This document shows, in pieces, positions 37,001-45,681 of a DNA stretch of 64,000 bases. The stretch lies in the NCBI RefSeq assembly GCF_003865075.1, contig NZ_BHWB01000001.1:310001-374000 (forward strand). Direction: 5' to 3'. Source of the DNA: Bacteroides faecalis (GTDB lineage: Bacteria; Bacteroidota; Bacteroidia; Bacteroidales; Bacteroidaceae). A program made the translations under genes and the position numbers. Numbering within the stretch: position 1 is the stretch's first letter; each line of letters starts with the position of its first letter. Under the pieces are notes generated by a model. It was given only the letters and a program-made list of their open reading frames with translations. It made no database searches and was not told the origin of the DNA.

Positions 37001-37919
37001 CGTCTTCAAACAAAATTCCATTCGGATCTTCTTTCCAATAGTCACGATTATAAGCATTCAAATGTCCCTCGTAGAAACCGAATTTGGGAAGCAGAACCGG
37101 GTTTCCAGTCAATTGATAAAAATCATTTAGCAAAGCAACAGCTCCATCACTCACCATATAGAAAATATCCAGATAAGGAGACTCATGAGACAGTTTTACC
37201 ATTCCTTTTTCTGTTGCACCAAAGTCATATTCCCCTTTCTTGAAAGTATACCACATCATTCCATAACCATTCGTAGACCAATAAAAAGGAGTAGGTGAAG
37301 CTACTCCGCCATCTGTCCAACTATTTTGGTTCTCAATGGCAATTACTTTATTTTTATGAGAAAAACGTCCATTTTGCACACCCCCTCCATAAAAGTATTC
37401 TTCCGGTTTCTCTTTCAAAGTAACTGTTACTTTCTTAAGATCAAATACCACCGGAGCCATCTCTTCAATAACGTATGCATTGGTTGTCAGATTAGCAACT
37501 TTCATCAAAGTTGTTTTCTTATCCAATTCAATACGTACTTTTCCGGTAGACACTGCAATGACATTTTTATCTTCTCCTATTATAAACTGAGAAACTTTAC
37601 GTCTGGGTTGATCAACCAATATCTGTGCTTCAGGAGTTGCTTCAGGATCACGAATAATACCTCCGGTAGGATCCCGAAAAATACGGAATATATTCTCTCC
37701 ATAAAAATCGATTGTTATCCGTTGTTGATCGGACAACAATACTTCAAAAGTCGTAGGATTAATCTTTTTCACAGCAAGAATGCCCGAAGCTTGCTGATTT
37801 CCCGACAAAACATCATCTTTATTGTCCGTTACTGCAAATGTCTGCACTACCGGATACAGGAACAATAATACGATGATACCTTTAAGATATCGTAAATAAG
37901 AAGAATAGGTGTTTTTCAT
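34053..37919 (-). CDS. Modular GH31 glycosidase with Fn3, F5/8-C, dockerin-like and cohesin-like modules
   Basis: 1288 residues from the ATG at 37919. Signal sequence (about 1-31), N-terminal beta domain, GH31 barrel (about 240-690) with nucleophile D426 (LKTDVAWVG) and acid/base D478 (WTGDQ). The C-terminal tail holds an Fn3-like module (about 863-945), an F5/8-type-C/CBM32-like domain (about 955-1090), two dockerin-type calcium loops (GDINNDGKIDRNDL and GDINMNNLIDAYDI, about 1093-1155) and a cohesin-like beta domain (about 1163-1288). GH31 members are mostly alpha-glucosidases or alpha-xylosidases; specificity is not readable. No SusCD genes adjoin. It starts 30 bp after a radical SAM gene on the same strand. 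Confidence 0.88.
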   Translation of the reverse strand: MKNTYSSYLRYLKGIIVLLFLYPVVQTFAVTDNKDDVLSGNQQASGILAVKKINPTTFEVLLSDQQRITIDFYGENIFRIFRDPTGGIIRDPEATPEAQILVDQPRRKVSQFIIGEDKNVIAVSTGKVRIELDKKTTLMKVANLTTNAYVIEEMAPVVFDLKKVTVTLKEKPEEYFYGGGVQNGRFSHKNKVIAIENQNSWTDGGVASPTPFYWSTNGYGMMWYTFKKGEYDFGATEKGMVKLSHESPYLDIFYMVSDGAVALLNDFYQLTGNPVLLPKFGFYEGHLNAYNRDYWKEDPNGILFEDGKRYKESQKDNGGIKESLNGEKNNYQFSARGVIDRYKNQDMPLGWLLPNDGYGAGYGQTETLDGNIDNLKKLGEYARENGVEIGLWTQSDLHPKEGVSALLQRDIVKEVRDAGVRVLKTDVAWVGSGYSFGLNGVADVGHIMPYYGSNARPFIISLDGWAGTQRYAGIWTGDQTGGVWEYIRFHIPTYIGSGLSGQPNICSDMDGIFGGKNEAVNIRDFQWKTFTPMQLNMDGWGANEKYPHALGEPAASINRMYLKLKSELIPYAYSYANEAVDGLPLIRAMFLEYPNDYTHGSATQYQFMYGTDFLVAPIYQITKGDKEGNDIRNGIYLPEGSWIDYFSGEKYEGNCVINNFDSPIWKLPVFVKSGAIIPMTNPNNNVTEIDRSLRIYEFYPNQHSSMVEYDDDGVTEAYKDGRFATTLIESDVDNKNRVTITIHPAKGDFNGFVKEKKTELRINVSEKPKKLVAKIGNKGVKLTEVATIDDFLKGENVYWYEAVPNLNKFATKGSEFEKVVITKNPQLRVKLASIDVTVNPVTLKVEGFRFEPSDSYRVTTGALSVPQNVQVSEQNREAYTLKPTWDKVANADYYEIEFNGMLYTTIKDTELLFEDLTAKTPYSFKVRAVNKDNISDWAEIHVTTKENPLEFAIHGIEGESSAAAQGGAGVNRLFDFAESGDVWHTKYSVNSIPLDLIIDLKTVNQLDKFHYLPRTDAGNGTLLQGIVFYSMDKENWTEAGAFDWQRNADVKVFSFPEHPSARYIKLAVTAGVGNYGSGREIYVFKVPGTSSYLQGDINNDGKIDRNDLTSYMNYTGLRHGDSDYEGYISKGDINMNNLIDAYDISVVATQLEGGVDKEAVQKVSGSLSITTPKQIYQKDEIVEIHVKGNELQSVNALSFALPYDQNDYEFIGVEPLNMKEMENLTYDRLHTNGVKSLYPTFINIGKQESLEGSEELFILKFKAKRKVKFELQMKDGILVDKQLRMYQF

Positions 37920-37949
37920 TTTTATTATTATATAGTATAGTATCAAATA

Positions 37950-38723
37950 TCAATAGGAAGCCGTAACCGGAATTCCCGTTTCCTTTATCAATTCTACAAT
38001 CCGGTCTAACTCTTCATGAGTAGCTTTCTGCAAATCATGGTCAGGTGTTTCACGATCAATAGTATATATCATCACTTGCCAGGGGGCAATTTCTTTTACT
38101 GCCTCCAGCCAGGGAAGTACAAAATCATCTGTTGTATTATCCACGTCTTTCCCAAGATAACTTCCTTTTAAAAACATAGTTTGAATAATACAATTCCCTT
38201 TGAACTCCTTCATCTTTTCAATAATCTGCTTCACTGAATATTTACCATTGGGACGATCCAATAAATGAATATACTCTTCATTCACCGTATCCAATTTTAG
38301 AATGTTATTATCTATTTTATTCAGTGCTTCAAAAACAGCCGGACGATTAATGAAGGTAGAATTACTCAATACACTTACTTTTGCACTCGGGAAATACTTA
38401 TCTCTGAGAACAAGCGTATCTTCTATAATTTCCGGAAAATGAGGATGAGCAGTCGGTTCTCCATTTCCTGCAAAAGTAAATACATCAGGAGTAGGTCCGT
38501 TTGCTTGCATATCTTTCAGCTTTTCTTCAAGAGCCGTACGAACTTCTTCACGAGTAGGAAGGGGCTTTCTTGCACGATGATCGGCATTGAAACCACATTC
38601 ACAATATATACAGTCGAATGAGCAAACCTTACCGTCTGCCGGTAATAAATTAATTCCCAAAGAAACACCCAAACGGCGGGAATGTACAGGACCAAAGATG
38701 GGTGAAGGATAGATAATAGTCAT
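37950..38723 (-). CDS. Radical SAM protein
   Basis: 257 residues. The iron-sulfur triad is C34-SFD-C38-IY-C41, the CX3CX2C of radical SAM enzymes, followed by the SAM-binding FAGNGEPTAHP. The overall pattern (PSPIFGPVHSRRLGVSLGINLLP at the N-terminus) belongs to the COG0731-like group related to tRNA wybutosine synthases and activating enzymes. No extra cysteine-rich SPASM domain. The substrate is unknown. It lies between the helix-hairpin-helix gene and GH31; a shared transcript is possible but functionally unexplained. Confidence 0.85.
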   Translation of the reverse strand: MTIIYPSPIFGPVHSRRLGVSLGINLLPADGKVCSFDCIYCECGFNADHRARKPLPTREEVRTALEEKLKDMQANGPTPDVFTFAGNGEPTAHPHFPEIIEDTLVLRDKYFPSAKVSVLSNSTFINRPAVFEALNKIDNNILKLDTVNEEYIHLLDRPNGKYSVKQIIEKMKEFKGNCIIQTMFLKGSYLGKDVDNTTDDFVLPWLEAVKEIAPWQVMIYTIDRETPDHDLQKATHEELDRIVELIKETGIPVTASY

Positions 38724-38801
38724 TTTATTTAGATTTTGACAATTTACAATTTGACCAATAAACGTATATTTTCATACATCTTAGCATTGGACAAAGATAC
38801 T

Positions 38802-40853
38802 TTAAAACTTGATACGTAGTTGCATTTGTATATCTGCTTTTTTATTTCCACGAATTAAATCGTTGCCGGAACCTATCTCATTCCGATTTAAATAAGTAGT
38901 TTCTCCAAATTTGGTTATGAACATCCAATGTTCATTCAAGTCATAACGAAGGTGAGCAATACAACGAAACCCCTGTCCTTGAAACGAAGGAGTATAAAAT
39001 GTATAAAGTAATCCTTTTTCAGATATATATACTCTCGAATCATAATCATCCGTATAAAAGTAACTGCCCTGAACTTCAGCAAACAGCCTGGTTCCGGGCA
39101 GTCGATAAGATATCATCTCTGTAGCCTGATATCCTAGGCTAGCAGCTTTGTCCTGAGAATGAAAATGATTATATTCTAAAGTTGTACGAAAAGATAACAC
39201 CTCATTCAAAGAATAGTTCAAACGATAACGAAGTTGATGATGAAAAACCGGGAGTATAATGCTACCTTTAGTTCCTGTCAGATCCCGTTCCTTTTGTTTA
39301 TAACGGTATTTTAGATACATCGATAAATTTTTATGTGGAGAAAAAGTTGCCTGAATCAGACCGTCTATCCCATGAGAACCGGTCTTACTGATTCTATACT
39401 TTTTCCATGGAAAAGAAAATAAATCGCATGAAGCTAAAAAGTTCCAATAACGAAAAGGGGAAGTTTCAACCCCCAAATAATATCCCTGTTCATTCTGAAC
39501 TGTACTTCCTTCTCCAAAAGAATGAGCAAACATCGCCCAGTAATCAAACGAATAAAACCGTTGTATCAACATCAAACGAGTTCCTTCCATTAGTGAATAC
39601 TGCAAACGATTCAAAGAAGCCCAACCTTGTTTTCCTTTAGCTGTCTCTCCCTGAAAAGAAAAACGATGCCATTGATATGCATAATCAATACCTAAATTAT
39701 AGAATTGATTACCATGAAGATTATACTTGGAATAACCTGTTAATTCCGGTTCATAAGGATGGTTGAAAACATAGTAAATACCTGTGATTCCCAGGTGAAT
39801 ATGTTTATGTTGATAACTTACATTTCCACCTGTTAATTGTAAAGTGAACAAGTTCTTCTTATCCGCTTCCTTTTGACTTCGGTGTAACCCTGCTTTATAA
39901 ATAGAAGTTATTTTCCTACCTGTCAATACTCCATCCATCGACCGGTGTGAATAAAAGCTGGAAATATCCAACTTTTCAGTAAGAGACACAGTAGCCGCCA
40001 CTCCCCGGAAATAATTCACTTCATCTGTTGAGGAGTGTTTCTTAATACCCTTTCCTCTGGATATAAATGAAGAAGCATAAACAGTCTTTCCCATCAGATA
40101 ATCAGTGCTGACTACCAATCCTTGTCCAAAACTTAACCGATAGTTACCAACAGATAATGTTTTCAACCGACCGCAATTTTGTAGTAACAGATAAAATGAG
40201 TAATAATCATATCCATAACGGTTATGTAAAGCTCCAAAAGGTTCTCCGGCATCTTTCTCGGCAACTACTCCGGCATAAAGTTGATCGCTATATCGAAAGC
40301 CATACTTCACAGAGTTATAAACAGAAGGTCCCAAATAGGTATGTTCATAACCTTTTCGCTTATAAAATGGTATATCCATGCGAGTTAGCACTTCATGCTT
40401 TCCATACTTCACTGCATTTTTCAACATACTTTTCCACTGAAAGGAAGATCTATTGTTAATTTCTTCGACACATATAAAAGGCAGTAAATATTGAATGGTT
40501 CGCTTATCCATCTCCTCTACTAACTGAAGTTCATAAAGAGTCTTCATCGAGCCATGTACATATATATAAGCTAATAAATGTTCTATCTGCAAATCAGATA
40601 AAAAAGGAAATTGTTCCAATTGTTCGCGGGTAGTTACATTCAGATTAACAGGTTCTTGTAAACGAACAGAAAGTTCCTCCAATTCATTTTCCCAATTCTG
40701 CTCATTAATAGAGTTATTAATATCATTATTAACAGATAAATCTTCGAGTACATCATCTAGAAGGCTCTCAGGCTGGTCTTGAGCACTACAAGCAGGAATA
40801 ATCAACAGGCTGTTTATAATACTTATCAACCATAAAAGTTGATTTCTTTTCAT
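38802..40853 (-). CDS. Exported helix-hairpin-helix protein with predicted beta-barrel
   Basis: 683 residues. Signal peptide ending ACSAQ (a lipobox-like cysteine is possible). Residues about 65-130 form a helix-hairpin-helix region (NVTTREQLEQFPFLSDLQIEHLLAYI, then MKTLYELQLVEEMD), as in ComEA-like proteins. The remaining 500 residues are rich in alternating aromatic and polar strands (RFSFQGETAKG, RLMLIQRFYSFDYW, KADIQMQLRIKF) and end with phenylalanine, typical of outer-membrane barrels. A role in DNA contact or uptake is possible, but HhH domains also bind proteins; function unassigned. Confidence 0.75.
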   Translation of the reverse strand: MKRNQLLWLISIINSLLIIPACSAQDQPESLLDDVLEDLSVNNDINNSINEQNWENELEELSVRLQEPVNLNVTTREQLEQFPFLSDLQIEHLLAYIYVHGSMKTLYELQLVEEMDKRTIQYLLPFICVEEINNRSSFQWKSMLKNAVKYGKHEVLTRMDIPFYKRKGYEHTYLGPSVYNSVKYGFRYSDQLYAGVVAEKDAGEPFGALHNRYGYDYYSFYLLLQNCGRLKTLSVGNYRLSFGQGLVVSTDYLMGKTVYASSFISRGKGIKKHSSTDEVNYFRGVAATVSLTEKLDISSFYSHRSMDGVLTGRKITSIYKAGLHRSQKEADKKNLFTLQLTGGNVSYQHKHIHLGITGIYYVFNHPYEPELTGYSKYNLHGNQFYNLGIDYAYQWHRFSFQGETAKGKQGWASLNRLQYSLMEGTRLMLIQRFYSFDYWAMFAHSFGEGSTVQNEQGYYLGVETSPFRYWNFLASCDLFSFPWKKYRISKTGSHGIDGLIQATFSPHKNLSMYLKYRYKQKERDLTGTKGSIILPVFHHQLRYRLNYSLNEVLSFRTTLEYNHFHSQDKAASLGYQATEMISYRLPGTRLFAEVQGSYFYTDDYDSRVYISEKGLLYTFYTPSFQGQGFRCIAHLRYDLNEHWMFITKFGETTYLNRNEIGSGNDLIRGNKKADIQMQLRIKF

Positions 40854-40981
40854 TTGAATTTATGTTTCATTTTCCTGTCGTTAAAGGAAAAAGTCCGTGA
40901 AGTTACTTTAAATAGGTTAATACCCCAATGAAAAAACAGGATAATAAAAAAAATTTGAAGATAATATCTTATTTTTGTCGT

Positions 40982-41584
40982 GTGAATAAACGACTTAACA
41001 TATTATTAATGACAATGTTTGCTATGTTCTGTACACTCTGCGTACAAGCTCAGGAAAAGCAAAGCATTAATGGATATCTGGTTCCAATGTGTATCTACGA
41101 AGGTGATACAATCCCTTGGATCCAGCTAAGACCTGTTTATATCTTCCGTCCATTAATATTTAAAAACAAAAAAGAAGAAATAGAATATAACCGACTGGTA
41201 CGAAACGTAAAAAAGGTATATCCTATCTCTAAAGAGATCCATCGTGCTATCATCGAAACTTATGAGTATCTTCAAACATTACCCAATGAGAAAGCTCGTC
41301 AAAAGCATATCAAACGTGTTGAAAAGGGATTGAAAGAACAATATACAGCTCAAATGAAAAAATTATCTTTTGCACAAGGAAAGCTGTTAATAAAGTTAGT
41401 AGACAGACAAAGCAATCAGACTAGCTATGAACTAGTGAAAGCTTTTATGGGACCATTCAAAGCAGGTTTTTATCAAACATTTGCTTCCTTATTTGGTGCT
41501 AGTTTGAAAAAAGAATATGATCCGTTAGGAGAAGATAAACTAACGGAAAGAATCGTATTAATGGTAGAAAGCGGACAAATTTAA
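40982..41584 (+). CDS. DUF4294-family exported protein
   Basis: 200 residues if read from the GTG at 40982, which gives the best signal peptide (NKRLN, hydrophobic core, AQA cleavage). ATGs at 40928 and 41009 are alternatives; a TATTTTTG at 40970-40977 resembles a -7 box and disfavours the earliest one. The body (GYLVPMCIYEGDTIPWIQLRPVYIF, then YNRLVRNVKKVYPISKEI and LVDRQSNQTSYELVK) matches DUF4294, a Bacteroidetes family of unknown function. Predicted periplasmic. Divergent from the helix-hairpin-helix gene. Confidence 0.78.
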   Translation: MNKRLNILLMTMFAMFCTLCVQAQEKQSINGYLVPMCIYEGDTIPWIQLRPVYIFRPLIFKNKKEEIEYNRLVRNVKKVYPISKEIHRAIIETYEYLQTLPNEKARQKHIKRVEKGLKEQYTAQMKKLSFAQGKLLIKLVDRQSNQTSYELVKAFMGPFKAGFYQTFASLFGASLKKEYDPLGEDKLTERIVLMVESGQI

Positions 41585-41610
41585 TGATATGTTATAAACA
41601 AGTATTATAT

Positions 41611-41658
41611 GCTGGTTATTAAATGATTAACATAGATATAAACCACTTATTAACCAGC
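41611..41658. terminator. Possible hairpin between convergent genes
   Basis: GCTGGTTATTAA (41611-41622) and TTATTAACCAGC (41647-41658) pair with one mismatch over a 24-nt loop, between the DUF4294 stop and the methyltransferase stop. AT-rich and without a strong T-run, so weak support. Confidence 0.4.
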
Positions 41659-41671
41659 TGTTATCTTCTTA

Positions 41672-42199
41672 TCAACTAAGCTTCTTGAATAAATCCCAGA
41701 TTACAATACCTGTTGTCACAGAAACATTTAAAGAATGTTTTGTACCATACTGAGGAATTTCGATACAGCCATCTGAATGATCAATAACTTCTTGTTGAAC
41801 ACCTTTCACTTCATTTCCCATTACGATAGCGTATTTCTTTGTTTTATCCAATTCCAACTTATCTAGCATAATACTACCTTCTGCTTGTTCGATTGAATAA
41901 ACAATATATCCCTCTTTCCGAAGGTTATCAACCACATCAACAGCGTTATTAACATATTTCCAATCTACAGTAAATTCAGCTCCTAAAGCAGTTTTATGCA
42001 TTTCGGGATGTGGAGGAACAGCTGTTATACCACATAAATAAATACATTCAATACGAAATGCGTCTGAAGTACGAAATACAGAACCTATGTTATGCAGACT
42101 ACGAATATCATCCAATACAACCACTAGAGGCAGTTTCTCAGCCTGTTTAAACTCTTCCGCAGTAATGCGGTTCAACTCAGTTATCTTTAGTTTTCTCAT
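41672..42199 (-). CDS. SpoU/TrmH-family RNA 2'-O-methyltransferase
   Basis: 175 residues, a SPOUT fold without an N-terminal substrate-binding domain. Motif 1 (VVLDDIRSLHNIGSVFRTSDAF), motif 2 (YAIVMGNEVKGV) and motif 3 (IEIPQYGTKHSLNVSVTTGIVIWDL) are intact. It methylates a ribose in tRNA or rRNA using S-adenosylmethionine; the exact nucleotide cannot be determined. Promoter -7 TACTTTTG reads at 42237-42230 on the minus strand, giving a leader of about 25 nt. Confidence 0.92.
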   Translation of the reverse strand: MRKLKITELNRITAEEFKQAEKLPLVVVLDDIRSLHNIGSVFRTSDAFRIECIYLCGITAVPPHPEMHKTALGAEFTVDWKYVNNAVDVVDNLRKEGYIVYSIEQAEGSIMLDKLELDKTKKYAIVMGNEVKGVQQEVIDHSDGCIEIPQYGTKHSLNVSVTTGIVIWDLFKKLS

Positions 42200-42689
42200 A
42201 CAGCTATTTCATTTAATACATTCCAGTCACAAAAGTAATTCTTTTCTGTTAAGAGAGATGTTGATAACGGTTTAAAACCTGTCAAAACAATCAGCAAAGA
42301 TTTTAAAAAATAATCCTTGCATTATTCAAAAGAAGGTATAGAAGAGTATCCTAATTAACATTCCAAAAAAGTAAACCATAACTTTCTACCTCACCTTAAA
42401 CACATTTTTCATCACTTACTTAGCTGTTTATATCTATAAAGTTTTTAACTTTGCATCTTATCAACAGAGAGTGAATAGCTTTTTCTTGTTCTACCGAAGC
42501 TTTATGATAATGAAGTATATAGATAATATATAATCTATTTTTCATCCGTTCATAATGAACTAATAAAGTTGAAGTAGGAACTAATAACTTATCCGACAAG
42601 AAAAACAGGATTTTTTTCCTAACACTATTAACAGGCTATTATCACTAACAAAAGTTTTTTTTTAAAAGGAAAGAAAAAAGAATATTATT
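42200..42689. other. Intergenic region with the nadA leader
   Basis: 490 bp. Contains the methyltransferase -7 box (42230-42237) and TAACTTTG at 42446-42453, the likely nadA -7 box, which would give a leader of about 230 nt. I looked for a structured riboswitch-like element in the leader and saw only weak AT-rich pairing. Confidence 0.45.
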
Positions 42690-43628
42690 ATGAATGATCT
42701 AATAAAAGCTATTAACGAGCTGAAAAAAGAAAAGAATGCAATCATTCTGGGCCATTACTACCAGAAGGGTGAAATACAGGATATCGCTGATTACGTTGGC
42801 GACAGTCTGGCGTTGGCTCAATGGGCAGCAAAAACGGAAGCAGATATTATTGTGATGTGTGGTGTTCATTTCATGGGTGAAACAGCAAAGGTGCTTTGTC
42901 CTAATAAAAAGGTGTTAGTTCCTGATATGAATGCCGGTTGTTCACTGGCAGACAGTTGTCCGGCTGATAAGTTTGCACAGTTTGTCAAAGAGCATCCGGG
43001 ATACACTGTTGTCTCATATGTTAATACGACGGCTGCTGTGAAAGCGGTAACAGATGTAGTGGTAACTTCTACCAATGCAAAGCAGATTGTAGAAAGCTTT
43101 CCCAAAGATGAGAAAATAATCTTTGGACCGGATCGGAATCTGGGTAATTATATCAACTCAGTTACGAACCGTAATATGTTACTTTGGGATGGTGCTTGCC
43201 ATGTGCATGAACAATTCTCTGTGGAAAAGATCGTGGAATTGAAAGCGGAACATCCTGACGCAATTGTATTGGCTCATCCCGAATGCAAAAGTACAGTGTT
43301 GAAACTGGCTGACGTGGTAGGTTCTACCGCAGCTCTGTTAAAGTATGCAGTGAACCATCCGGAAAAGAAATATATTGTTGCTACCGAATCGGGTATTCTG
43401 CATGAGATGCAAAAGAAGTGTCCACAAACTACGTTTATTCCTGCTCCTCCGAATGATAGTACGTGTGGATGTAACGAGTGTAGCTTTATGCGGTTAAACA
43501 CGTTAGAGAAGCTTTATGAGTGTTTGAAGAATGAGTCTCCTGAAATAACAGTAGATCCGGAGATAGCAAAAAAAGCAGTAAAGCCTATTCAAAGGATGTT
43601 GGATATTTCGGCAAAGCTGGGATTGTGA
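42690..43628 (+). CDS. nadA: Quinolinate synthase
   Basis: 312 residues. Typical N-terminal IILGHYYQKGEIQDIADYVGDSL, then VMCGVHFMGETAKVLCP and the Fe-S cysteine segment STCGCNECSFMRLNT near residues 257-270. It condenses iminoaspartate and dihydroxyacetone phosphate to quinolinate with a [4Fe-4S] cluster. It works with nadB at 19253, which is 22 kb away in this window rather than in an operon. Transcribed alone with a long leader. Confidence 0.96.
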   Translation: MNDLIKAINELKKEKNAIILGHYYQKGEIQDIADYVGDSLALAQWAAKTEADIIVMCGVHFMGETAKVLCPNKKVLVPDMNAGCSLADSCPADKFAQFVKEHPGYTVVSYVNTTAAVKAVTDVVVTSTNAKQIVESFPKDEKIIFGPDRNLGNYINSVTNRNMLLWDGACHVHEQFSVEKIVELKAEHPDAIVLAHPECKSTVLKLADVVGSTAALLKYAVNHPEKKYIVATESGILHEMQKKCPQTTFIPAPPNDSTCGCNECSFMRLNTLEKLYECLKNESPEITVDPEIAKKAVKPIQRMLDISAKLGL

Positions 43629-43924
43629 TTGCATTGATAATGGACCGATGAATGATTAATAAGTTCATATCACAGTAGTAAAACGGTTACCTTCATCGTC
43701 ATGTTTTTGCATATTTCATTGATATATAGTAAATTATAATGAAGCTTCTTTTTTATGACATTTTAGTCAGTAGATGTTGTCGTAATAATTACTTATTTTT
43801 GACCAATAATGTAAATAAAAAGATACTTCATTATAATAGGTTGATATTTAGTGTAATAACTAAAAATATGACGATGAAGGTAAACCATTATTCATTTGCT
43901 AAAATAGTTGATATTTGTTCAAAA

Positions 43925-44183
43925 AAAGATTTTGATGTTTGTATAAAACTATAATAATGTTTGAAAAAAAGATCGAAGTGATTGAGTTTAAACTTCCCAT
44001 AGTTTTTTTTTAAGTATATCTTTTAGTGGAAAGATACAGTCAATCGGACAAAATTTACCTGTTGATTATAGAAAAAGAAGCGGTTGTTTTACTTGACTCT
44101 AGTATATCTTTTCTTCAACTCTAGTATATCTCTTACTTAGTTCTTCTATATCTTTTGACTAACTCTAGTATATCTTATTGAAT
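43925..44183 (-). repeat. Noncoding repeat element, copy A, with 22-bp AGATATACTAGAGT array
   Basis: Read on the minus strand: units AGATATACTAGAGT start every 22 bp (plus-strand unit positions 44096, 44118, 44140 degenerate, 44162). Then come ACAACCGCT (44087-44079), TATGGGAAGTTTA (44001-43989) and TTTTTTTCAAACATT (43970-43956). The same anchors occur in the same order and orientation in copy B (60420-60620); the last two are 31 bp apart in both. The gap between the first two anchors is 50 bp longer here. Confidence 0.75.
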
Positions 44184-44504
44184 GTTCTTATAGATGTATT
44201 ATAGGTATATTCGAAAAAAAGAATATACCCCTGCTGTTACGGTTTGGATTGCTTTATAGTTATCGTATACCATGTATTGTGACAGAGTCTTTCTACCTGC
44301 AGGTAAATACTTTTCCTGTTTCCATACCTCCTGTTGCAACTATTTGTGTATCAATGCAACTGAAGTTGTGATTTCTCCACTTTCAATTTCACGATTTCTC
44401 AATACAATCTACGACTGACAATCGAAAGAATACTAACCAAAAAATGAACTTGAAACGGAAAAGTTATGGATAAGATCAATTATGAATAAAGCACGTTAGG
44501 CAAA

Positions 44505-44795
44505 ATGACTGCCAAAAAGAATGTAACGCGTGCTACAGAAACTCTTGTGTATAATATTCGTGGATGGATGACAAGTCTCCAGAGTCCTTACTTTTCACAA
44601 ACGTTGCATTACAGCGATGGAATGGGAACACCCTGCTACAATGGAAATATAAGCAGTATGACATGGAAAGCAGGAAGCGAAACTACATTGCGAGGATATA
44701 AATTTACATATAATGGGCTCTCCCGGTTAGATGAAAACGATGGATATTTAACAGTTACAGATGCCAAAACACACTATTTTATACAGGCTCCCTGA
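44505..44795 (+). pseudogene. RHS-repeat protein remnant
   Basis: 96 codons. The segment ETLVYNIRGWMTSLQSPYFS, then GNISSMTWKAG and RGYKFTYNGLSRL is characteristic of the C-terminal core of large Bacteroides RHS-repeat proteins, normally well over 1000 residues. Only this fragment remains, ending in a stop after DAKTHYFIQAP. No start, promoter or neighbouring RHS repeats. RHS proteins are typically polymorphic toxin or surface proteins; this copy is dead. Confidence 0.75.
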
Positions 44796-45132
44796 TTATT
44801 TGATTGGTACTAACATTGTTCAGATTAAGGGTAAGATGGTAGGCAACTCATGGAAACTTGTAAGTGAAATGAAGGAACAGTTCAAGAATTACATAAGCAG
44901 TTATCAATTGCCGGGCAACCACACTAAACTTTACTTCCGCTTGAAAGGTACAAATCAGACTGGTGCTTCAATTACCATTGGTACAGATTATAAACAGCAG
45001 GAAATTAAATTGACTACTCCGTTTGTTAAGAATGAAACTTCTCGTGGCTACAATATTGAAATGGTAGCTGACTTATCAAATGGTAAGGAATGTGTGAAAG
45101 CTAAATCTGTAGTAACTATTACTATCACCTGA
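44785..45132 (+). pseudogene. Unidentified C-terminal gene fragment joined to the RHS remnant
   Basis: In a different frame from the RHS remnant, an open stretch runs through YLIGTNIVQIKGKMVGNSW, YFRLKGTNQTGASITIGTDYKQQEIKL and ends KSVVTITIT. The beta-strand-rich composition and abrupt beginning suggest the tail of a longer surface protein fused by deletion to the RHS fragment. No family recognised. A start within the sequence (MVGNSWKL) could yield a small protein, but nothing supports expression. Confidence 0.4.
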
Positions 45133-45333
45133 AATAGCAACTATTGAAGCTGAAGGTAATATTACTATTTTGTCTACTGAAAATAGTAAGAATTGATACA
45201 AAATCGGTACAAATACCGATCTGTGATAGGAAAAACGAAGGGTATTGGCAAGAATAATACCCTTCCCAATTAAACTTCAAAGAATATAAACCTGTTTTTG
45301 CGAAAGCCCAGACTTTATAACTTACTCTTTACC

Positions 45334-45370
45334 GAGGATACTTTTGTTCCCCATGAGTATCCTCTTTTTT
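45334..45370 (+). terminator. Intrinsic terminator after the gene remnants
   Basis: GAGGATACT (45334-45342) and AGTATCCTC (45356-45364) form a perfect stem followed by TTTTTT. It probably once ended the transcript of the decayed genes. Confidence 0.8.
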
Positions 45371-45621
45371 ATATTATACCAACAACCGCTTAATCCCAAG
45401 GAGATATTATTTAAAATCTTATTTTACACTTATCTTCTACTACCACTCTCAATTTACAAATAAATGTTATTAGAAAAACTCACCGACTTTTCATAAAAAA
45501 AGAACAAAATAAAATAAAGAAACAACATAGAGAAATAAAATCACATTAATATTAATCACAATATCAATAATAGAAGAGTATTAGTTATATATTGTTGTTT
45601 TTGATAAAAACTTAATTTTTT

Positions 45622-45652
45622 ATATTGTTAATACAATATTTTTATATCTTTG
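45622..45652 (+). promoter_or_regulatory. Promoter of the second SusCD operon
   Basis: TATCTTTG at 45645-45652 (-7) and TTG at 45625-45627 (-33, 17-bp spacing), 30 bp before the first ATG. ATATTG (45622-45627) and CAATAT (45634-45639) form an inverted repeat at the -33 box, comparable in placement to the one at 31064-31091. Confidence 0.6.
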
Positions 45653-45681
45653 CACATACTCACAAATAAAATATAATAAAT

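Larger units (their letters stand above)
43629..45681. other. Gene-poor region with decayed genes and repeats
   Basis: About 2 kb between nadA and the second SusCD operon. It holds a noncoding repeat element (43925-44183), a perfect hairpin GGTATATTC/GAATATACC (44204-44212, 44221-44229), an RHS gene remnant, an unidentified C-terminal fragment, two further perfect hairpins (45203-45220, 45237-45265) and an intrinsic terminator (45334-45370). The short ORF within 43739-43954 overlaps the repeat element and is not considered a gene. Confidence 0.6.

Noticed and set aside
42446..42689. Riboswitch in the nadA leader
   Set aside because: The leader is long but shows no conserved motif or convincing stem set; only AT-rich local pairing.
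43739..43954. 71-codon ORF
   Set aside because: Its 3' end overlaps the noncoding repeat element (anchor at 43956 and array side), it has low-complexity AT-rich codons and no family resemblance.
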